Notes under the pieces: generated by a model
Seen by the model: only the letters and a program-made list of their open reading frames with translations
The model's database searches: none
What the model was told of the DNA's origin: nothing
Shown: positions 1-9,798 of the stretch, piece after piece
Position numbering within the stretch: position 1 is the first letter of the stretch
Layout of the letters: every line of letters begins with the position of its first letter
Source: Niveispirillum sp. SYP-B3756
GTDB taxonomy: Bacteria > Pseudomonadota > Alphaproteobacteria > Azospirillales > Azospirillaceae
Reading direction: 5' to 3'
Length of the DNA: 64,000 bases
NCBI RefSeq assembly: GCF_009495745.1
Contig: NZ_WIDQ01000010.1
Coordinates: 1-64,000 of the forward strand
Translations under genes and position numbers: made by a program

Positions 1-287
1 GGCGATGCCAAGCCGCGCCCTGTGACGCAGGTAGGCGTCATCGGCAGCGGCACCATCGGTTCAACCACCTCCTCTACCAGGGAGACATGCAGGGGCTCTT
101 CCGGCAGGAACGGCACTTCCCGGTGCTGCATGACGATCAGGCTGCCCACCGCCAGATGCAGGGCCACCACACAGGCGACGGAAAACATCCGGGAGGAGAG
201 CGGCCCGGCCGACAGCCGGGCAGCACCCGATCCATGCGTTGGCGAACTGTCGGGGAAATAGAACCCCGCCATCGTCTGATCCGCCAT
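1..287 (-). CDS. TonB-like energy transducer, N-terminal part (runs off left edge)
   Basis: The frame is open from an ATG at 287 to the window edge, giving about 95 residues. A GGGCGGA ribosome site lies just upstream. After a polar N-terminus of about 33 residues there is one hydrophobic segment (about 34-53, MFSVACVVALHLAVGSLIVM). A Glu/Pro stretch (LVEEVVEPMVPLP) follows, as after the membrane anchor of TonB proteins. TonB couples the inner-membrane ExbBD motor to outer-membrane receptors. The C-terminal receptor-binding domain lies outside the window, so the family call is an inference from architecture. It is downstream of bioC on the same strand but has its own upstream gap with a Fur-like palindrome. 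Confidence 0.55.
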   Translation of the reverse strand, partial: MADQTMAGFYFPDSSPTHGSGAARLSAGPLSSRMFSVACVVALHLAVGSLIVMQHREVPFLPEEPLHVSLVEEVVEPMVPLPMTPTCVTGRGLAS

Positions 288-305
288 TATTCCGCCCCCA
301 AACCA

Positions 306-326
306 AGAGTCACTAATAATTACTCT
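306..326. promoter_or_regulatory. AT-rich imperfect palindrome, possible Fur-type operator for the TonB-like gene
   Basis: AGAGT and ACTCT arms flank an AT-rich core about 20 bp upstream of the TonB-like start. TonB genes are commonly iron-regulated and the core loosely resembles a Fur box. The match is weaker than the one at 34509. Binding is inferred only. Confidence 0.25.
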
Positions 327-365
327 TAGTATCATGGCATGAAGCGGCTGTTTAGTCTGCCCCGC

Positions 366-1136
366 TCATGGGTGGCATTCCGTCGCTGCCCGCAGAATGG
401 CCAGCTGATAGGTGATCTGCACCGGTCCCGCCGCTTCCAGCGCCCGCATGGCCCGTCGCAGCCGGGCCGCATCCAGCCGGAGGGCGGCGAAACCGGCGCC
501 AATATCGCGCAAGCCCAACAGGAAATGCCGCGAATCGGGATGGGTTTCCACTAGCGCCCGGCTGGTGACGGTGAGGCCCGGCAGCCAGCCGCGCATCTCA
601 GGAAGCGTCGGATAGGACAGGCCCACCGGCCCGGCCCCCGCCGCCGCCAGGGCGGCTTGCCATTCCCGGAAGGTGCCATCGGCCAGCGTGGCCACCAGCA
701 GCCGCCCGCCGGGGCGCAGCAGCCGGCACCAGGCCGCCAAGGAAGCCGCCGGATCGGCGAACCATTGCAGGGCTAGGCTGGAACAGACCAGATCGACGCT
801 GCCGGGGGCCAAGGCCGGGGCCTCCCCATCCATGGCGGCGAAGCGCAGGCGCGGATCATCGCCACAGGCCAGCCGGCAGCGGCCGGCCATGGCGGGGGAG
901 AGGTCGCTGGCCAGCCATTGGCCGATATCGGGCAGCAGCGGCAAGGCCCGGCGCGTCAGCAGCCCGGTACCGCAGCCAATTTCCAGCACCCGCGCCCCGG
1001 CGGGAAGTTCCAGGCTGGGCAGCAGCGCCGCCAGCTCCCCCGCCACCTGGGCCTGGATACGGGCATTGGCATCATAAGAGGCGGCGGCACGGCCAAACTG
1101 CCGCGCCACGGCGCGCTTGTCGGCCGGGCTCAGCAC
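366..1136 (-). CDS. bioC: Malonyl-ACP O-methyltransferase BioC
   Basis: This 256-residue class I SAM methyltransferase has the motif VLEIGCGTG at about 50-58 for SAM binding. The N-terminus (DKRAVARQFGRAAASYDANARIQ) is typical of BioC. BioC methylates malonyl-ACP so that the fatty acid synthase can build the pimeloyl chain of biotin. Its start overlaps the end of the bioH-like gene by 7 bases, and it is the last gene of the bioB-A-F-H-C run. Length and context both fit the family. Confidence 0.93.
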   Translation of the reverse strand: MLSPADKRAVARQFGRAAASYDANARIQAQVAGELAALLPSLELPAGARVLEIGCGTGLLTRRALPLLPDIGQWLASDLSPAMAGRCRLACGDDPRLRFAAMDGEAPALAPGSVDLVCSSLALQWFADPAASLAAWCRLLRPGGRLLVATLADGTFREWQAALAAAGAGPVGLSYPTLPEMRGWLPGLTVTSRALVETHPDSRHFLLGLRDIGAGFAALRLDAARLRRAMRALEAAGPVQITYQLAILRAATECHP

Positions 1137-1768
1137 GAAGCGGCTAGCTGAAGGGCGGCGGCGGCGCAGGCCTGTGCCGCCGTCAGGGGCAGGGCATGGC
1201 CGCCCGGCAGCCAGTCCACCCGGTCAGGAAAACAGGCTTGGCTGTGCGACGGCGAAACAATCGGGTCATCCAACCCGGCCAGCGCGCTGAAAAGCGGGGG
1301 CAGGGGGGCGCTGCGCTGATCGATTTCTGCCAGAAGCTCCAGCCCCTGGCCCAGCCGATCCCTGTTCGCCGCCCCGCTGGGCAGGGGCAGGCCGGCACGG
1401 GTGGTGAAATCCGCCAACACGGCGGCGGGATCGGCAGCAAAGCGGCGGCGCATCTGGGTCAGCAGGCGAGGTGGGGTGCCGGCGGGAAAATCCGCCTGTG
1501 CCGTGAAGCGGCTGAATCCATTGATCGCCAGCAACCCCGCCAGCCCATCCCGCCCCAGCAACAGCGCCACCCCCAGCGAATGACCGATGCCAATGACGGG
1601 CTGGCCAGGGGGCAGCACGGGTTCATCGGCAGTGCCGAAATAGCCCTGATCCCAGTGCTGGATATTATCTGCCGGGATGCCGGCATCCCGCAGATGACCC
1701 ACCAGCGCCGTCCAGATGCCGGGGGCACCAGCCCAGCCATGGGCCAGCAGGAAAAGGGGTTTGCTCAT
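1130..1768 (-). CDS. bioH: Pimeloyl-ACP methyl ester esterase, BioH-like alpha/beta hydrolase
   Basis: This 212-residue alpha/beta hydrolase has an oxyanion-hole HGW at about 10-12, the nucleophile elbow GHSLG at about 62-66 (Ser64), a likely acid Asp at 167/168 (GLDDPIV) and His at about 191 (GGHALPLT). In biotin synthesis this enzyme removes the methyl ester from pimeloyl-ACP and so ends chain elongation. It is somewhat shorter than E. coli BioH, and several non-orthologous esterases fill this step, so the symbol is assigned from fold plus position between bioF and bioC. Its start overlaps the bioF stop by 4 bases. Confidence 0.8.
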   Translation of the reverse strand: MSKPLFLLAHGWAGAPGIWTALVGHLRDAGIPADNIQHWDQGYFGTADEPVLPPGQPVIGIGHSLGVALLLGRDGLAGLLAINGFSRFTAQADFPAGTPPRLLTQMRRRFAADPAAVLADFTTRAGLPLPSGAANRDRLGQGLELLAEIDQRSAPLPPLFSALAGLDDPIVSPSHSQACFPDRVDWLPGGHALPLTAAQACAAAALQLAASC

Positions 1769-2946
1769 TCCAGCGGCCCCCTGGGCAGGGCGGCGATGGC
1801 GGCCAGCAGGCCGGCAATGTCCGCAGCCGACAGGGCGCTGGACAGGCTGAGGCGCAGGCGGGCGGTGCCGGGAGGGACGGTGGGCGGGCGGATCGCTACC
1901 ACCAGATATCCCGCCTGTTCCAGCTTTGCCGCCAGTTCCAGCGCCGTCGCATCCGGCCCCGCCACCAGCGGGATGATTTGGGTGCTGCTGTCGAGCACAT
2001 CGTAGCCGGCGGCGCGGACCGCTGCGCGGACCCGTTCACCCATATCGGCCAGCCGTGCCCGTGCGCCATCTAATGCCGGCAGCAAATCCAGGGCGGCCTC
2101 CAGCGCCCCCAGCACGGCGGGGGGCAGGGCGGTGGTGTAGATGAAGCCAGCGCAGCGGTTGATCAGGTAATCGATCAATTGGCGCGACCCGGCAACATAG
2201 GCACCAAAACCGCCAAACGCCTTGCCGAAGGTACCCATATTGATGGAGACACGGCCCGGCACCCCAGCCGCCAGCCCCCGCCCGCCCGGCCCCAGCACGC
2301 CGACCGCATGGGCCTCGTCCAGGTACAAAGGCGCGCCAAACCGCTCACACAGGTCCAGCAGGGCTGGCAGGTCGCAACGGTCCCCATCCATGGAGAAGAC
2401 GGATTCCGTCACCACCAGCGGCGGGGCCGCATTCGCCCGTTCCCGCAGCAGGCTTTCCAGATGCCCCAGGTCATTATGGCGGAAGCGCTTGGCTTTCAAT
2501 CCGGCAGCGAAGCTACCCTGGATCAGGCTGGCATGGGCCAGGCGGTCCACCAACAGTTCGGTCCCCGGCCCCAGCAGTTCCGCCAGCGCTGGCAGCAGCG
2601 TGGCATTGGCCTGGAAGCCGGTGCCCAGCAGCAAGGCAGCCTCCACCCCCAGGAACGCTGCCAGCTTTTCCTCCACCTCGCGGTGGATGGCCAGCGTACC
2701 GGCCACCAAGCGCGACGCGGCAGAGCCGGCACCATAGCGGGTGGCATAATCGGCGGCGCGGGCGGCCACGCGCGGATCATGCGCCAGCCCTAGATAATCA
2801 TTCGATGCCGCGTCGATCAGCCAGCGTCCATCCGGCAATTGCAGCCGTATCCCGTCGCGCACCAGGGGCCGCAGGCTGCGGCGACGGCTGGCGGCGGACA
2901 GGCCGGCCAGGGCGCTGGCTGCCCGTTCATCCAATAGGCCATTCAT
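1765..2946 (-). CDS. bioF: 8-amino-7-oxononanoate synthase BioF
   Basis: This 393-residue PLP enzyme of the alpha-oxoamine synthase family has DEAHAVG at about 210-216 and the PLP lysine in TFGKAFGG (about K242). It condenses pimeloyl-ACP with L-alanine to give 8-amino-7-oxononanoate. It overlaps bioA by 4 bases upstream and the bioH-like gene by 4 bases downstream, which indicates translational coupling. Length is normal. Confidence 0.95.
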   Translation of the reverse strand: MNGLLDERAASALAGLSAASRRRSLRPLVRDGIRLQLPDGRWLIDAASNDYLGLAHDPRVAARAADYATRYGAGSAASRLVAGTLAIHREVEEKLAAFLGVEAALLLGTGFQANATLLPALAELLGPGTELLVDRLAHASLIQGSFAAGLKAKRFRHNDLGHLESLLRERANAAPPLVVTESVFSMDGDRCDLPALLDLCERFGAPLYLDEAHAVGVLGPGGRGLAAGVPGRVSINMGTFGKAFGGFGAYVAGSRQLIDYLINRCAGFIYTTALPPAVLGALEAALDLLPALDGARARLADMGERVRAAVRAAGYDVLDSSTQIIPLVAGPDATALELAAKLEQAGYLVVAIRPPTVPPGTARLRLSLSSALSAADIAGLLAAIAALPRGPLE

Positions 2947-4217
2947 CCCGGCAAACCCGCCGTCACGGTGCGGATGGCGGCCATCAGCCGTTGCAGATCA
3001 TCCTCCCCGATGGTGAAGGCGGGCGTCAGATAGAGGATGCGACCAAAGGGCCTTATCCATACACCCTGTTCCACCAGCTTTTCCTTCAACCCGCGCAGGT
3101 CCGCCGGGGCCTGTTTCAGTTCCACCACGCCGATGGCGCCCAGCACGCGCACATCGGCCACCGCCGGCATGTCGCGGCAGGGTTCCAGGCCCCGGCACAA
3201 GGCGGTGGAGATAGCGGTTACCTGTTGCAGGCGCGGCTCCGTTTCAAACAGGTCCAGCGAGGCATTGGCCACAGCACAGGCCAGCGCGTGGCCCATATAG
3301 GTGGGGCCATGCATTAGGGCGGCGCTGGGCTCTTCCGACCAGAAGGCATCGAACACCCGCGCGCTGGCAATGGCGGCAGACAGGGGCAGAACACCGCCGG
3401 TCAGCGCCTTGGACAGGGTGACGATATCCGGCACCACGCCGGCCGTCTCGCACGCGAACAGGCTGCCGGTGCGACCGAAACCGGTGAAAATCTCATCGAA
3501 AATCAACAGGATGCCGTAACGGTCGGCCAGTTCACGCAGCCGCCGCAGCACGGCCGCATCATGGAACAGCATCCCGCCGGCGCCCTGCACCAGCGGTTCC
3601 ACCAGCATGGCGGCGATGCGGTGGCCCTGCTGGGCCAGGAACTGGTCCAGCGTCTCCAGGCTTTCCGCGTCACGCGGCAGGGGCAGCACGGGGTGTTCGG
3701 GCAGCAGGCCACGGAATTTGGCGTGCATCCCTTCTTCCGGGTCGCAGACGGCCATGGTGGCGATGGTGTCGCCATGATAGCCGCCGGTGAAGGCCAGGAT
3801 CTTGGACCGGCCCCGCTCCCCCTTGTTCAGCCAATATTGCACCGCCATTTTCATGGCGACTTCCACCGACACCGAACCGGATTCCGCCAGGAACACCCGT
3901 GTCAGATCACCCGGCAGCATCCCCGCCAGCCGTGTGGCCAGCCGGTAAGCGGGCTCATGTCCCAGCCCGCCGAACATGACATGCGGCATGGAATGGGCCT
4001 GGGTTTGTAACGCTGCCAGCAGATGCGGGTGGTTATAGCCATGGCAGGCCGTCCACCAGGACGCGATGCCATCCACCAGTTCCCGCCCATCCGCCAGCCG
4101 CAGGCGGGTGCCGCTGGTGGAGACCACCGGCAGGGGTGGGCCGGCTGTGCGCATCTGGGTATAGGGCAACCAGATATGCCCCAGCCCTTCCGTCAGCCAG
4201 CCAGGCGCATCGCTCAT
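2943..4217 (-). CDS. bioA: Adenosylmethionine--8-amino-7-oxononanoate aminotransferase BioA
   Basis: This 424-residue class III aminotransferase has the N-terminal HIWLPYTQM of Bio[13 protein letters not shown] at about 53-64, [12 protein letters not shown] at about 240-251 and the PLP lysine in TLSKALTGG (about K270). It transfers an amino group from SAM to 8-amino-7-oxononanoate, giving 7,8-diaminopelargonate. It overlaps bioB and bioF by 4 bases each. Confidence 0.96.
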   Translation of the reverse strand: MSDAPGWLTEGLGHIWLPYTQMRTAGPPLPVVSTSGTRLRLADGRELVDGIASWWTACHGYNHPHLLAALQTQAHSMPHVMFGGLGHEPAYRLATRLAGMLPGDLTRVFLAESGSVSVEVAMKMAVQYWLNKGERGRSKILAFTGGYHGDTIATMAVCDPEEGMHAKFRGLLPEHPVLPLPRDAESLETLDQFLAQQGHRIAAMLVEPLVQGAGGMLFHDAAVLRRLRELADRYGILLIFDEIFTGFGRTGSLFACETAGVVPDIVTLSKALTGGVLPLSAAIASARVFDAFWSEEPSAALMHGPTYMGHALACAVANASLDLFETEPRLQQVTAISTALCRGLEPCRDMPAVADVRVLGAIGVVELKQAPADLRGLKEKLVEQGVWIRPFGRILYLTPAFTIGEDDLQRLMAAIRTVTAGLPG

Positions 4218-5224
4218 TCGCGCACTTCCACCTGCATCGGGCGCAGACCCAGCCGGCCGAACAGCTTCATGTCGCGTTCCTGTGCCGGGTTCACCGTGGT
4301 CAGCAGCCGCTCGCCATAGAAGATGGAATTGGCACCGGCCAGGAAGCAGAGCGCCTGCATCTCATCGCTCATATCCTCCCGCCCTGCCGACAGGCGGACG
4401 GCGCTGGACGGCATGGTGATGCGGGCCACCGCAATGGTGCGCACGAACTCGATCGGGTCGACTTCCTCGGCTTTGTCCAGGGAGGTGCCCTTGACCTTGA
4501 CCAGCAGGTTGATTGGCACGCTTTCCGGGTGCTTGGGCAGGCTGGCCAGGGTCTGGATCAGACCCACCCGGTCTTCCCGGTCTTCGCCCAGGCCCAGAAT
4601 ACCACCGCAGCAGACATTGATGCCGGCATTGCGCACATTATCCAGCGTATCCAGCCGCTCCTGATAGGTCCGGGTGGTGATGATGTTGTTGTAATGCTCC
4701 GGCGAGGTGTCGAGGTTGTGGTTATAGTAATCCAGCCCCGCATCCTTCAGCCGGGCCGCCTGTTCCGGGCGCAGCATCCCCAGGGTGACGCAGCTTTCCA
4801 TGCCCAGTGACTTCACGCCCTCGATCATGGCGCAGACCGTATCCAGGTCGCGGTCCTTAGGCGAGCGCCAGGCGGCCCCCATGCAGAAGCGGCTGGCCCC
4901 GCGCTCCTTGGCGGCGCGGGCTTCTTCCAGCACCTTCTCCACTTCCATCAGCTTTGACGCCTTCAGGCCGGTATCGAAGCTGGCGCTCTGCGGGCAATAG
5001 CCGCAATCCTCCGGGCAGCCGCCGGTCTTGATCGACAGCAGCGTGGAGATCTGCACCTCATTGGCATCGAAATAGTGCCGGTGCAGGGTCTGGGCTTTGA
5101 ACAGCAGGTCCATGAAGGGCATGGCGAACAGGTCGGCCACCTGTTCGCGCGTCCAGTCATTGCGGATGGCGGCGGGGGCTGCGGCTTGGGCCAGGGTTCC
5201 CTCCATCACGACATTATCCGGCAT
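4214..5224 (-). CDS. bioB: Biotin synthase BioB
   Basis: This 336-residue radical-SAM enzyme carries the cluster cysteines in [13 protein letters not shown] (about C70, C74, C77). Other hallmarks are [11 protein letters not shown] and the C-terminal [16 protein letters not shown]. It inserts sulfur into dethiobiotin. It is the first gene of the minus-strand operon. The ATG at 5224 follows an AGAGGAAC ribosome site and faces bioD across about 96 bp, so the promoter must lie in that gap. I saw no convincing BirA or BioR operator there. Confidence 0.97.
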   Translation of the reverse strand: MPDNVVMEGTLAQAAAPAAIRNDWTREQVADLFAMPFMDLLFKAQTLHRHYFDANEVQISTLLSIKTGGCPEDCGYCPQSASFDTGLKASKLMEVEKVLEEARAAKERGASRFCMGAAWRSPKDRDLDTVCAMIEGVKSLGMESCVTLGMLRPEQAARLKDAGLDYYNHNLDTSPEHYNNIITTRTYQERLDTLDNVRNAGINVCCGGILGLGEDREDRVGLIQTLASLPKHPESVPINLLVKVKGTSLDKAEEVDPIEFVRTIAVARITMPSSAVRLSAGREDMSDEMQALCFLAGANSIFYGERLLTTVNPAQERDMKLFGRLGLRPMQVEVRE

Positions 5225-5320
5225 TGCTGTTCCTCTTTGTCGCTTGTCAAATCATTGCCACATGACTGGCGCCAAGCGCATATCCGGTCAAGCAAAGAAT
5301 GCCTTCGGGAGTATGCCGCC

Positions 5321-6016
5321 ATGTCCGCTTTTTTCGTTACCGCTACCGGAACGGATATCGGGAAAACCTTCGTTTGCGCCGGTCTGATCCGCCACTGGCG
5401 GGCCAAGGGATTGATGGCGCAGGCTTTCAAGCCGCTGGTCAGCGGCATTGACGATGCCGACCCTGCCGGCAGCGACCCGGCCGCCTTGCTGGCGGCCATG
5501 GGGCAGGATGTCACGCCGGCCGCGCTGGACGCGATTTCCCCTTGGCGATTCCGTGCGTCCCTGGCCCCCAATATGGCGGCAGCTTTGGAAGGCAAGGCGG
5601 TGGATTATGCCGGGCTGCTCACTGCCTGCCGCACCCGCGTCGCTGCCGCCAGCCCGACCGCGCCTTTGCTGGTGGAAGGGGTGGGCGGAGCGATGGCCCC
5701 GGTGGATGATGATCGCACGGTGCTGGACTGGCTGCGCGCCCTGGAATTGCCGGTGCTGCTGGTCGCCGGCTCCTATCTGGGCAGCATCAGCCACACGCTG
5801 ACGGCGCTGACTGTGCTGGCTGACCGGGGCCAGAGCGTGGCGGGGCTGGTGGTCAGCGAAACGGCGGGCGCCACGGTAGCGCTGGGCGCGGTGAAACAGG
5901 CGGTGGCCCGACATTTCCCCGGCATCCCCTGCTTCAACCTGCCCCGCCAGCCGGCGGGGGCCCTGGTCTCCCCGATGTTGGGGCAATTGGCAGATCAGTT
6001 GTTGCCGGCTCGCTGA
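5321..6016 (+). CDS. bioD: Dethiobiotin synthetase BioD
   Basis: The protein is about 231 residues from the ATG at 5321 (MSAFFVTATGTDIGKTF). The longer upstream frame runs into the bioB promoter region and is rejected. The P-loop GTDIGKTF is at about 10-17, and VEGVGGAMAPV is a second family motif. BioD closes the ureido ring of dethiobiotin using CO2 and ATP. It is divergent from bioB, so all post-pimelate steps are present here. Confidence 0.95.
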   Translation: MSAFFVTATGTDIGKTFVCAGLIRHWRAKGLMAQAFKPLVSGIDDADPAGSDPAALLAAMGQDVTPAALDAISPWRFRASLAPNMAAALEGKAVDYAGLLTACRTRVAAASPTAPLLVEGVGGAMAPVDDDRTVLDWLRALELPVLLVAGSYLGSISHTLTALTVLADRGQSVAGLVVSETAGATVALGAVKQAVARHFPGIPCFNLPRQPAGALVSPMLGQLADQLLPAR

Positions 6017-6072
6017 TCAGGCGTTTTCGGCGGCAATTGATGCCCCCTGTTCACCACGCAGCGCCAATGAAA

Positions 6073-6108
6073 CCAACCTGCCTAAAGGTCAATCTTTAGG
6101 CGGGTTGG
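6073..6108. repeat. 36-bp palindromic hairpin repeat, copy 1, between convergent genes
   Basis: Arms CCAACCTGCCTAAAGG and TCTTTAGGCGGGTTGG form a 16-bp stem with two G-T wobbles around a TCAA loop. A near-identical element lies at 60786-60821. Here it sits between the ends of bioD and the tartrate dehydrogenase gene, where it may act as a bidirectional terminator, but no T-tract follows the stem directly. Confidence 0.75.
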
Positions 6109-6161
6109 TATCCGTCTGTTTGCGGGTCGATCAAGGGGTGGGTAGATATGTCTGGAAACAA

Positions 6162-7238
6162 TCACTCCAGCGCCGCTTCCACCGCCTTGCCGCAGGTGAG
6201 GGTATCGGCTTTGCCCTTCAGGTCGCCGGTGCGCAGGGCCGGTTCGGCCAGCACGCTTTCCACTGCGCGCATGATGCCGGCGGCGGCCTCCGCCTCGCCC
6301 AGATGGTCCAGCATCATGGCAGCCGACCAGATCTGGCCGATCGGGTTGGCGATGCCCTTGCCGGCAATATCGGGGGCGGAACCATGTACCGGCTCAAACA
6401 GGGAAGGGCCGGTGCCTTCCGGGTTGATATTGCCGGAAGGGGCAATGCCGATGGTGCCGGTGCAGGCCGGCCCCAGATCGGACAGGATATCGCCGAACAG
6501 GTTGGACCCCACCACCACATCGAACCGGTCCGGGTTCAGCACGAACTGGGCGGTCAGAATGTCGATATGGTACTTGTCCCAACGCACATCCGGGTACTGT
6601 GCCGCCATCGCCTCCACCCGCGCATCCCAGAAAGGCATGGAAATGGAGATGCCGTTGGACTTGGTGGCGGATGTCAGGTGCCGGTTGGGCCGGCGGTTGG
6701 CCAGTTCAAACGCATAGCGCAGCACCCGGTCCACGCCATGGCGGGTCATCACCGTTTCCTGGATGACGATTTCCCGGTCAGTGCCGGGGAACATATGGCC
6801 GCCGATGGAGGAATATTCCCCCTCCGTGTTCTCCCGCACGATCCAGAAATCAATGTCGCCCGGCTGGCGGCCGGCCAGCGGGCAGGGCACGCCTGGCATC
6901 AGCCGCACCGGGCGCAGATTGATATATTGGTCATATTCGCGGCGAAACTGTAGCAGCGAACCCCAGAGCGAGATATGGTCCGGCACTGTGGCGGGCCAGC
7001 CGACGGCGCCGAAGAAAATGGCGTCCGGCTGGCCGATCTGCGCCTTCCAATCCTCCGGCATCATCCGGCCATGGCGGGCGTAGTAATCGCAATTGGCAAA
7101 ATCATGCCATTGTTGATTGATGGTGAAGCCATAGAGGCTGGCGGCGCGTTCCAGTACGCGCACGCCCTCCGGCATTACTTCCTTGCCGATCCCATCGCCG
7201 GGGATGACGGCAATGTTATAGCTGCGCTTGCTGCTCAT
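6162..7238 (-). CDS. D-malate / tartrate dehydrogenase (TtuC/DmlA family)
   Basis: This 358-residue protein belongs to the isopropylmalate/isocitrate dehydrogenase family. It starts with YNIAVIPGDGIGKEVMPEG, and WIVRENTEGEYSSIGG is typical of tartrate/D-malate dehydrogenases. GSNLFGDILSDLG carries the metal-binding Asp residues, and LFEPVHGSAPDIAGKG is the cofactor site. It oxidatively decarboxylates D-malate or oxidises tartrate with NAD. Its start overlaps the stop of the aldehyde dehydrogenase upstream by 4 bases, so it is the last gene of a three-gene operon. Substrate choice cannot be decided from sequence. Confidence 0.88.
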   Translation of the reverse strand: MSSKRSYNIAVIPGDGIGKEVMPEGVRVLERAASLYGFTINQQWHDFANCDYYARHGRMMPEDWKAQIGQPDAIFFGAVGWPATVPDHISLWGSLLQFRREYDQYINLRPVRLMPGVPCPLAGRQPGDIDFWIVRENTEGEYSSIGGHMFPGTDREIVIQETVMTRHGVDRVLRYAFELANRRPNRHLTSATKSNGISISMPFWDARVEAMAAQYPDVRWDKYHIDILTAQFVLNPDRFDVVVGSNLFGDILSDLGPACTGTIGIAPSGNINPEGTGPSLFEPVHGSAPDIAGKGIANPIGQIWSAAMMLDHLGEAEAAAGIMRAVESVLAEPALRTGDLKGKADTLTCGKAVEAALE

Positions 7239-8713
7239 GCTCCGTGCCCCAGCTTCAGACCGGCAATATGGAAGGTCTTGGTTTCCAGATATTCGTCAAT
7301 GCCGGTCGGCCCGCCCTCGCGGCCCAGACCGGATTGCTTGATGCCGCCGAAGGGCGACATTTCCATGGCGATGGAGCCGGTATTCAGTGCCACCATGCCG
7401 GTTTCCAGCGCCTCCGCCACCCGGAAGGCGCGGTGCAGGTTCTCGGTATAGAAGTAGCTGGCAAGCCCGAAGGGCGTGTCATTGGCAATGCGGATCGCCT
7501 CTTCCTCCGCCTGGAAGCGGAAGATCGGGGCAACGGGGCCGAAGGTTTCCTCTGATGCCAACCGCATGGACGGATCGGCCCCGGTCAGCAGCACCGGGGT
7601 GGCAAACCGTTCCCCCTGATAGCCGCTGGTCTGCGCGGTCAGGCGGGCGCCGCGCGACAGCGCATCATCCACATGGGCCTGCACCTTGTCGACAGCAGCC
7701 TTGTTGATCAGCGGGCCGGTGGTGACGCCCGGTTGGTCGCCCGGCCCCACCTTCAGCGCCGCCACGGCGCGGCCCAGCTTTTCCACAAAGGCATCATGGA
7801 TGCCGTCCTGCACCAGGATGCGATTGGCGCAGACGCAGGTTTGCCCGGCATTGCGGAACTTGCTGGCCATGGTGGCGGCCACCGCCACATCCAGATCGGC
7901 ATCGTCGAACACGATCAGCGGCGCATTGCCGCCCAGTTCCAGTGACAGGCGCTTCACCGTGTCGGCGCATTGCGCCATCAGCAGGCTGCCCACCCGGGTG
8001 GACCCGGTGAAGGAGAGCTTGCGCACCAGCGGGCTGCCGGTCAAGGCGGCGCCAATCCCCTGTGGCCGCCCGGTGACGACATTGAACACGCCCGGCGGAA
8101 TGCCGGCCTGCTCCGCCAGCTTGGCCAGGGCGAGCGCGGTGAACGGCGTCATTTCCGACGGCTTCACCACCACCGGGCAGCCGGCGGCCAGGGCTGCCCC
8201 GCATTTGCGGGTGATCATGGCGGCGGGGAAGTTCCAGGGCGTGATGATGGCCGAAACGCCCACCGGTTCCTTCATCACCAGGATGCGGCGGTCGGCTTCC
8301 GGTGCTGGCACCATGCCGCCCAGAACGCGCCGTGCCTCACCGGCAAACCATTTCACGAAGCTGGCCGCATAGCGCACCTCGCCCGCCGCTTCCGCCAGGG
8401 GCTTGCCCTGCTCGGTGGTCATGATGCGGGCCAGATCATCGCTATTGGCCAGCATCAGCGCGTGCCAGCGTTCCAGCATATCGGCCCGCGCCGCCGCTGG
8501 CAGCGCCCGCCAGGCCGGCCAGGCGGCATGGGCGGCGGCGATGGCGGCATTTGTGTCCGCCTCATCCGCGTCCGGCACGGTGCCGATGATGGCGCCGGTG
8601 GCGGGATTATCCACATCCAGGGTGCGGCCGGTGGCAGCACCCACCCACTGGCCACCGATCAGGTTGGCCTGGATGAACAAGGTGGGATCGGCAAGGGTCG
8701 GCTTCATGATCAT
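7235..8713 (-). CDS. gabD: NAD(P)-dependent aldehyde dehydrogenase, succinate-semialdehyde dehydrogenase (GabD) type
   Basis: About 492 residues from the ATG at 8713, which overlaps the GNAT stop as ATGA. The longer upstream frame would intrude on that gene. Motifs include ITPWNFPAAMITRK, KLSFTGSTRVG, the catalytic Glu in LELGGNAPLIVF and the catalytic Cys in NAGQTCVCANR, the last characteristic of GabD. GGIKQSGLGREGG is near the C-terminus. The usual reaction is succinate semialdehyde to succinate in GABA or 4-hydroxybutyrate breakdown. Its operon with a D-malate/tartrate dehydrogenase suggests a C4 acid pathway, but related semialdehydes are possible. Confidence 0.85.
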   Translation of the reverse strand: MIMKPTLADPTLFIQANLIGGQWVGAATGRTLDVDNPATGAIIGTVPDADEADTNAAIAAAHAAWPAWRALPAAARADMLERWHALMLANSDDLARIMTTEQGKPLAEAAGEVRYAASFVKWFAGEARRVLGGMVPAPEADRRILVMKEPVGVSAIITPWNFPAAMITRKCGAALAAGCPVVVKPSEMTPFTALALAKLAEQAGIPPGVFNVVTGRPQGIGAALTGSPLVRKLSFTGSTRVGSLLMAQCADTVKRLSLELGGNAPLIVFDDADLDVAVAATMASKFRNAGQTCVCANRILVQDGIHDAFVEKLGRAVAALKVGPGDQPGVTTGPLINKAAVDKVQAHVDDALSRGARLTAQTSGYQGERFATPVLLTGADPSMRLASEETFGPVAPIFRFQAEEEAIRIANDTPFGLASYFYTENLHRAFRVAEALETGMVALNTGSIAMEMSPFGGIKQSGLGREGGPTGIDEYLETKTFHIAGLKLGHGA

Positions 8714-9567
8714 CCAAGGGCTTGGGTGACAAGGGAGAAGGTGCGCAACTCGCTGTCGCGCTTGGGTTTCGGGCCGCGCACCATACGGGTGACGCGACCG
8801 ACACATTGCAGGCCCAGCCCATCCAGCCAGGGCGACAGGCCGCTATCTTCCGGGATATCGACACGGCAGAACATGCCGGCATTGGCCCCCAGCCAGTGGG
8901 AGATCAGCGCCTTGGCCCCGCCTTCATCCGGTGCCACGGTGGGGCCGACGACATAGCCCCGCCCGAAGCGGCGGAACAGGGCGAAGCCCGCCGGTTCATG
9001 CGCACGGGTCAGCATCACGCCGACAGCGCTTTTATCCAGGGTGCTGATCAGGTGGCTGCGGTCCATGCCGGTGGCGCGGGCATCCATGGCGGTAATCACG
9101 GGCCAGTCGCTCTGCCCCATCGGGCGTACGCGTTCATCGGTGATCAGGTCGGGCACCGGCACGGAAAAGGCCGTGCCCTGATGTTGCAGCACCTCGCCAT
9201 CGGCATCGAAACCCAGGCTGCGGTACAGCGGCGCGCCTTCTGTCGTGGCGTGCAGGATGATGGTGCGGTCGCCCAGCTTGTCCATCACCGCCTGCATCAG
9301 CTTGCGACCCAGGCCGACGCCCTGGCAGAAGGGGGAGACGATGACCATGCCCAGCGTAGCCGTTTCCGGCCCGAACGGCCAGCACATGGCCGTCCCCACC
9401 ACCTCGCCGTCGCGCTCAGCCACCACGCCTTCACCGATTTCCAGGAAGAAGCTCCAGTCTTCCAGCAGGTGCGGCCAGTTCAACTCCCGGGAAAGCGCGT
9501 GCGCCTGGGGCAGATCATCCAGGTGCATCGCCCGTAATTGAATGGCGGGTGGCGTTCCCTTCTCCAT
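8710..9567 (-). CDS. GNAT-family N-acetyltransferase with a second C-terminal domain
   Basis: The chosen start is the ATG at 9567 (MEKGTPPAIQLRAMHLDDL), because AAGGAG lies 8 bases upstream. An upstream ATG at 9651 in the same frame lacks such a site. The first half is a GNAT fold with the acetyl-CoA loop VSPFCQGVGLGRKLM and LYRSLGF. The second half (from about LITDERVRPM) looks like the extra domain found in YitH/HolE-like two-domain acetyltransferases. The substrate is unknown. It is the first gene of the operon with the aldehyde dehydrogenase and malate/tartrate dehydrogenase. Confidence 0.8.
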   Translation of the reverse strand: MEKGTPPAIQLRAMHLDDLPQAHALSRELNWPHLLEDWSFFLEIGEGVVAERDGEVVGTAMCWPFGPETATLGMVIVSPFCQGVGLGRKLMQAVMDKLGDRTIILHATTEGAPLYRSLGFDADGEVLQHQGTAFSVPVPDLITDERVRPMGQSDWPVITAMDARATGMDRSHLISTLDKSAVGVMLTRAHEPAGFALFRRFGRGYVVGPTVAPDEGGAKALISHWLGANAGMFCRVDIPEDSGLSPWLDGLGLQCVGRVTRMVRGPKPKRDSELRTFSLVTQALG

Positions 9568-9798
9568 GCCATGTACTCCTTGATAGGGAGCGGTGACGGC
9601 ATGGTCTGCCGCAGCATCTGCCGTGCCGCTCCTGAACGACTGGTGAGACATTAAGCTGGCTCGCGTGGCATTCGCTGCCGCCCTGTCGGTTTATTCGGAA
9701 GAATCTAATGTCCTGCTTCGGCGTGATCCCGAACAAATGCCGTCACAGGCGCATAATCTGGCGGGCATTGTACGCCAGCGCCGACAGGAGCCTTACCC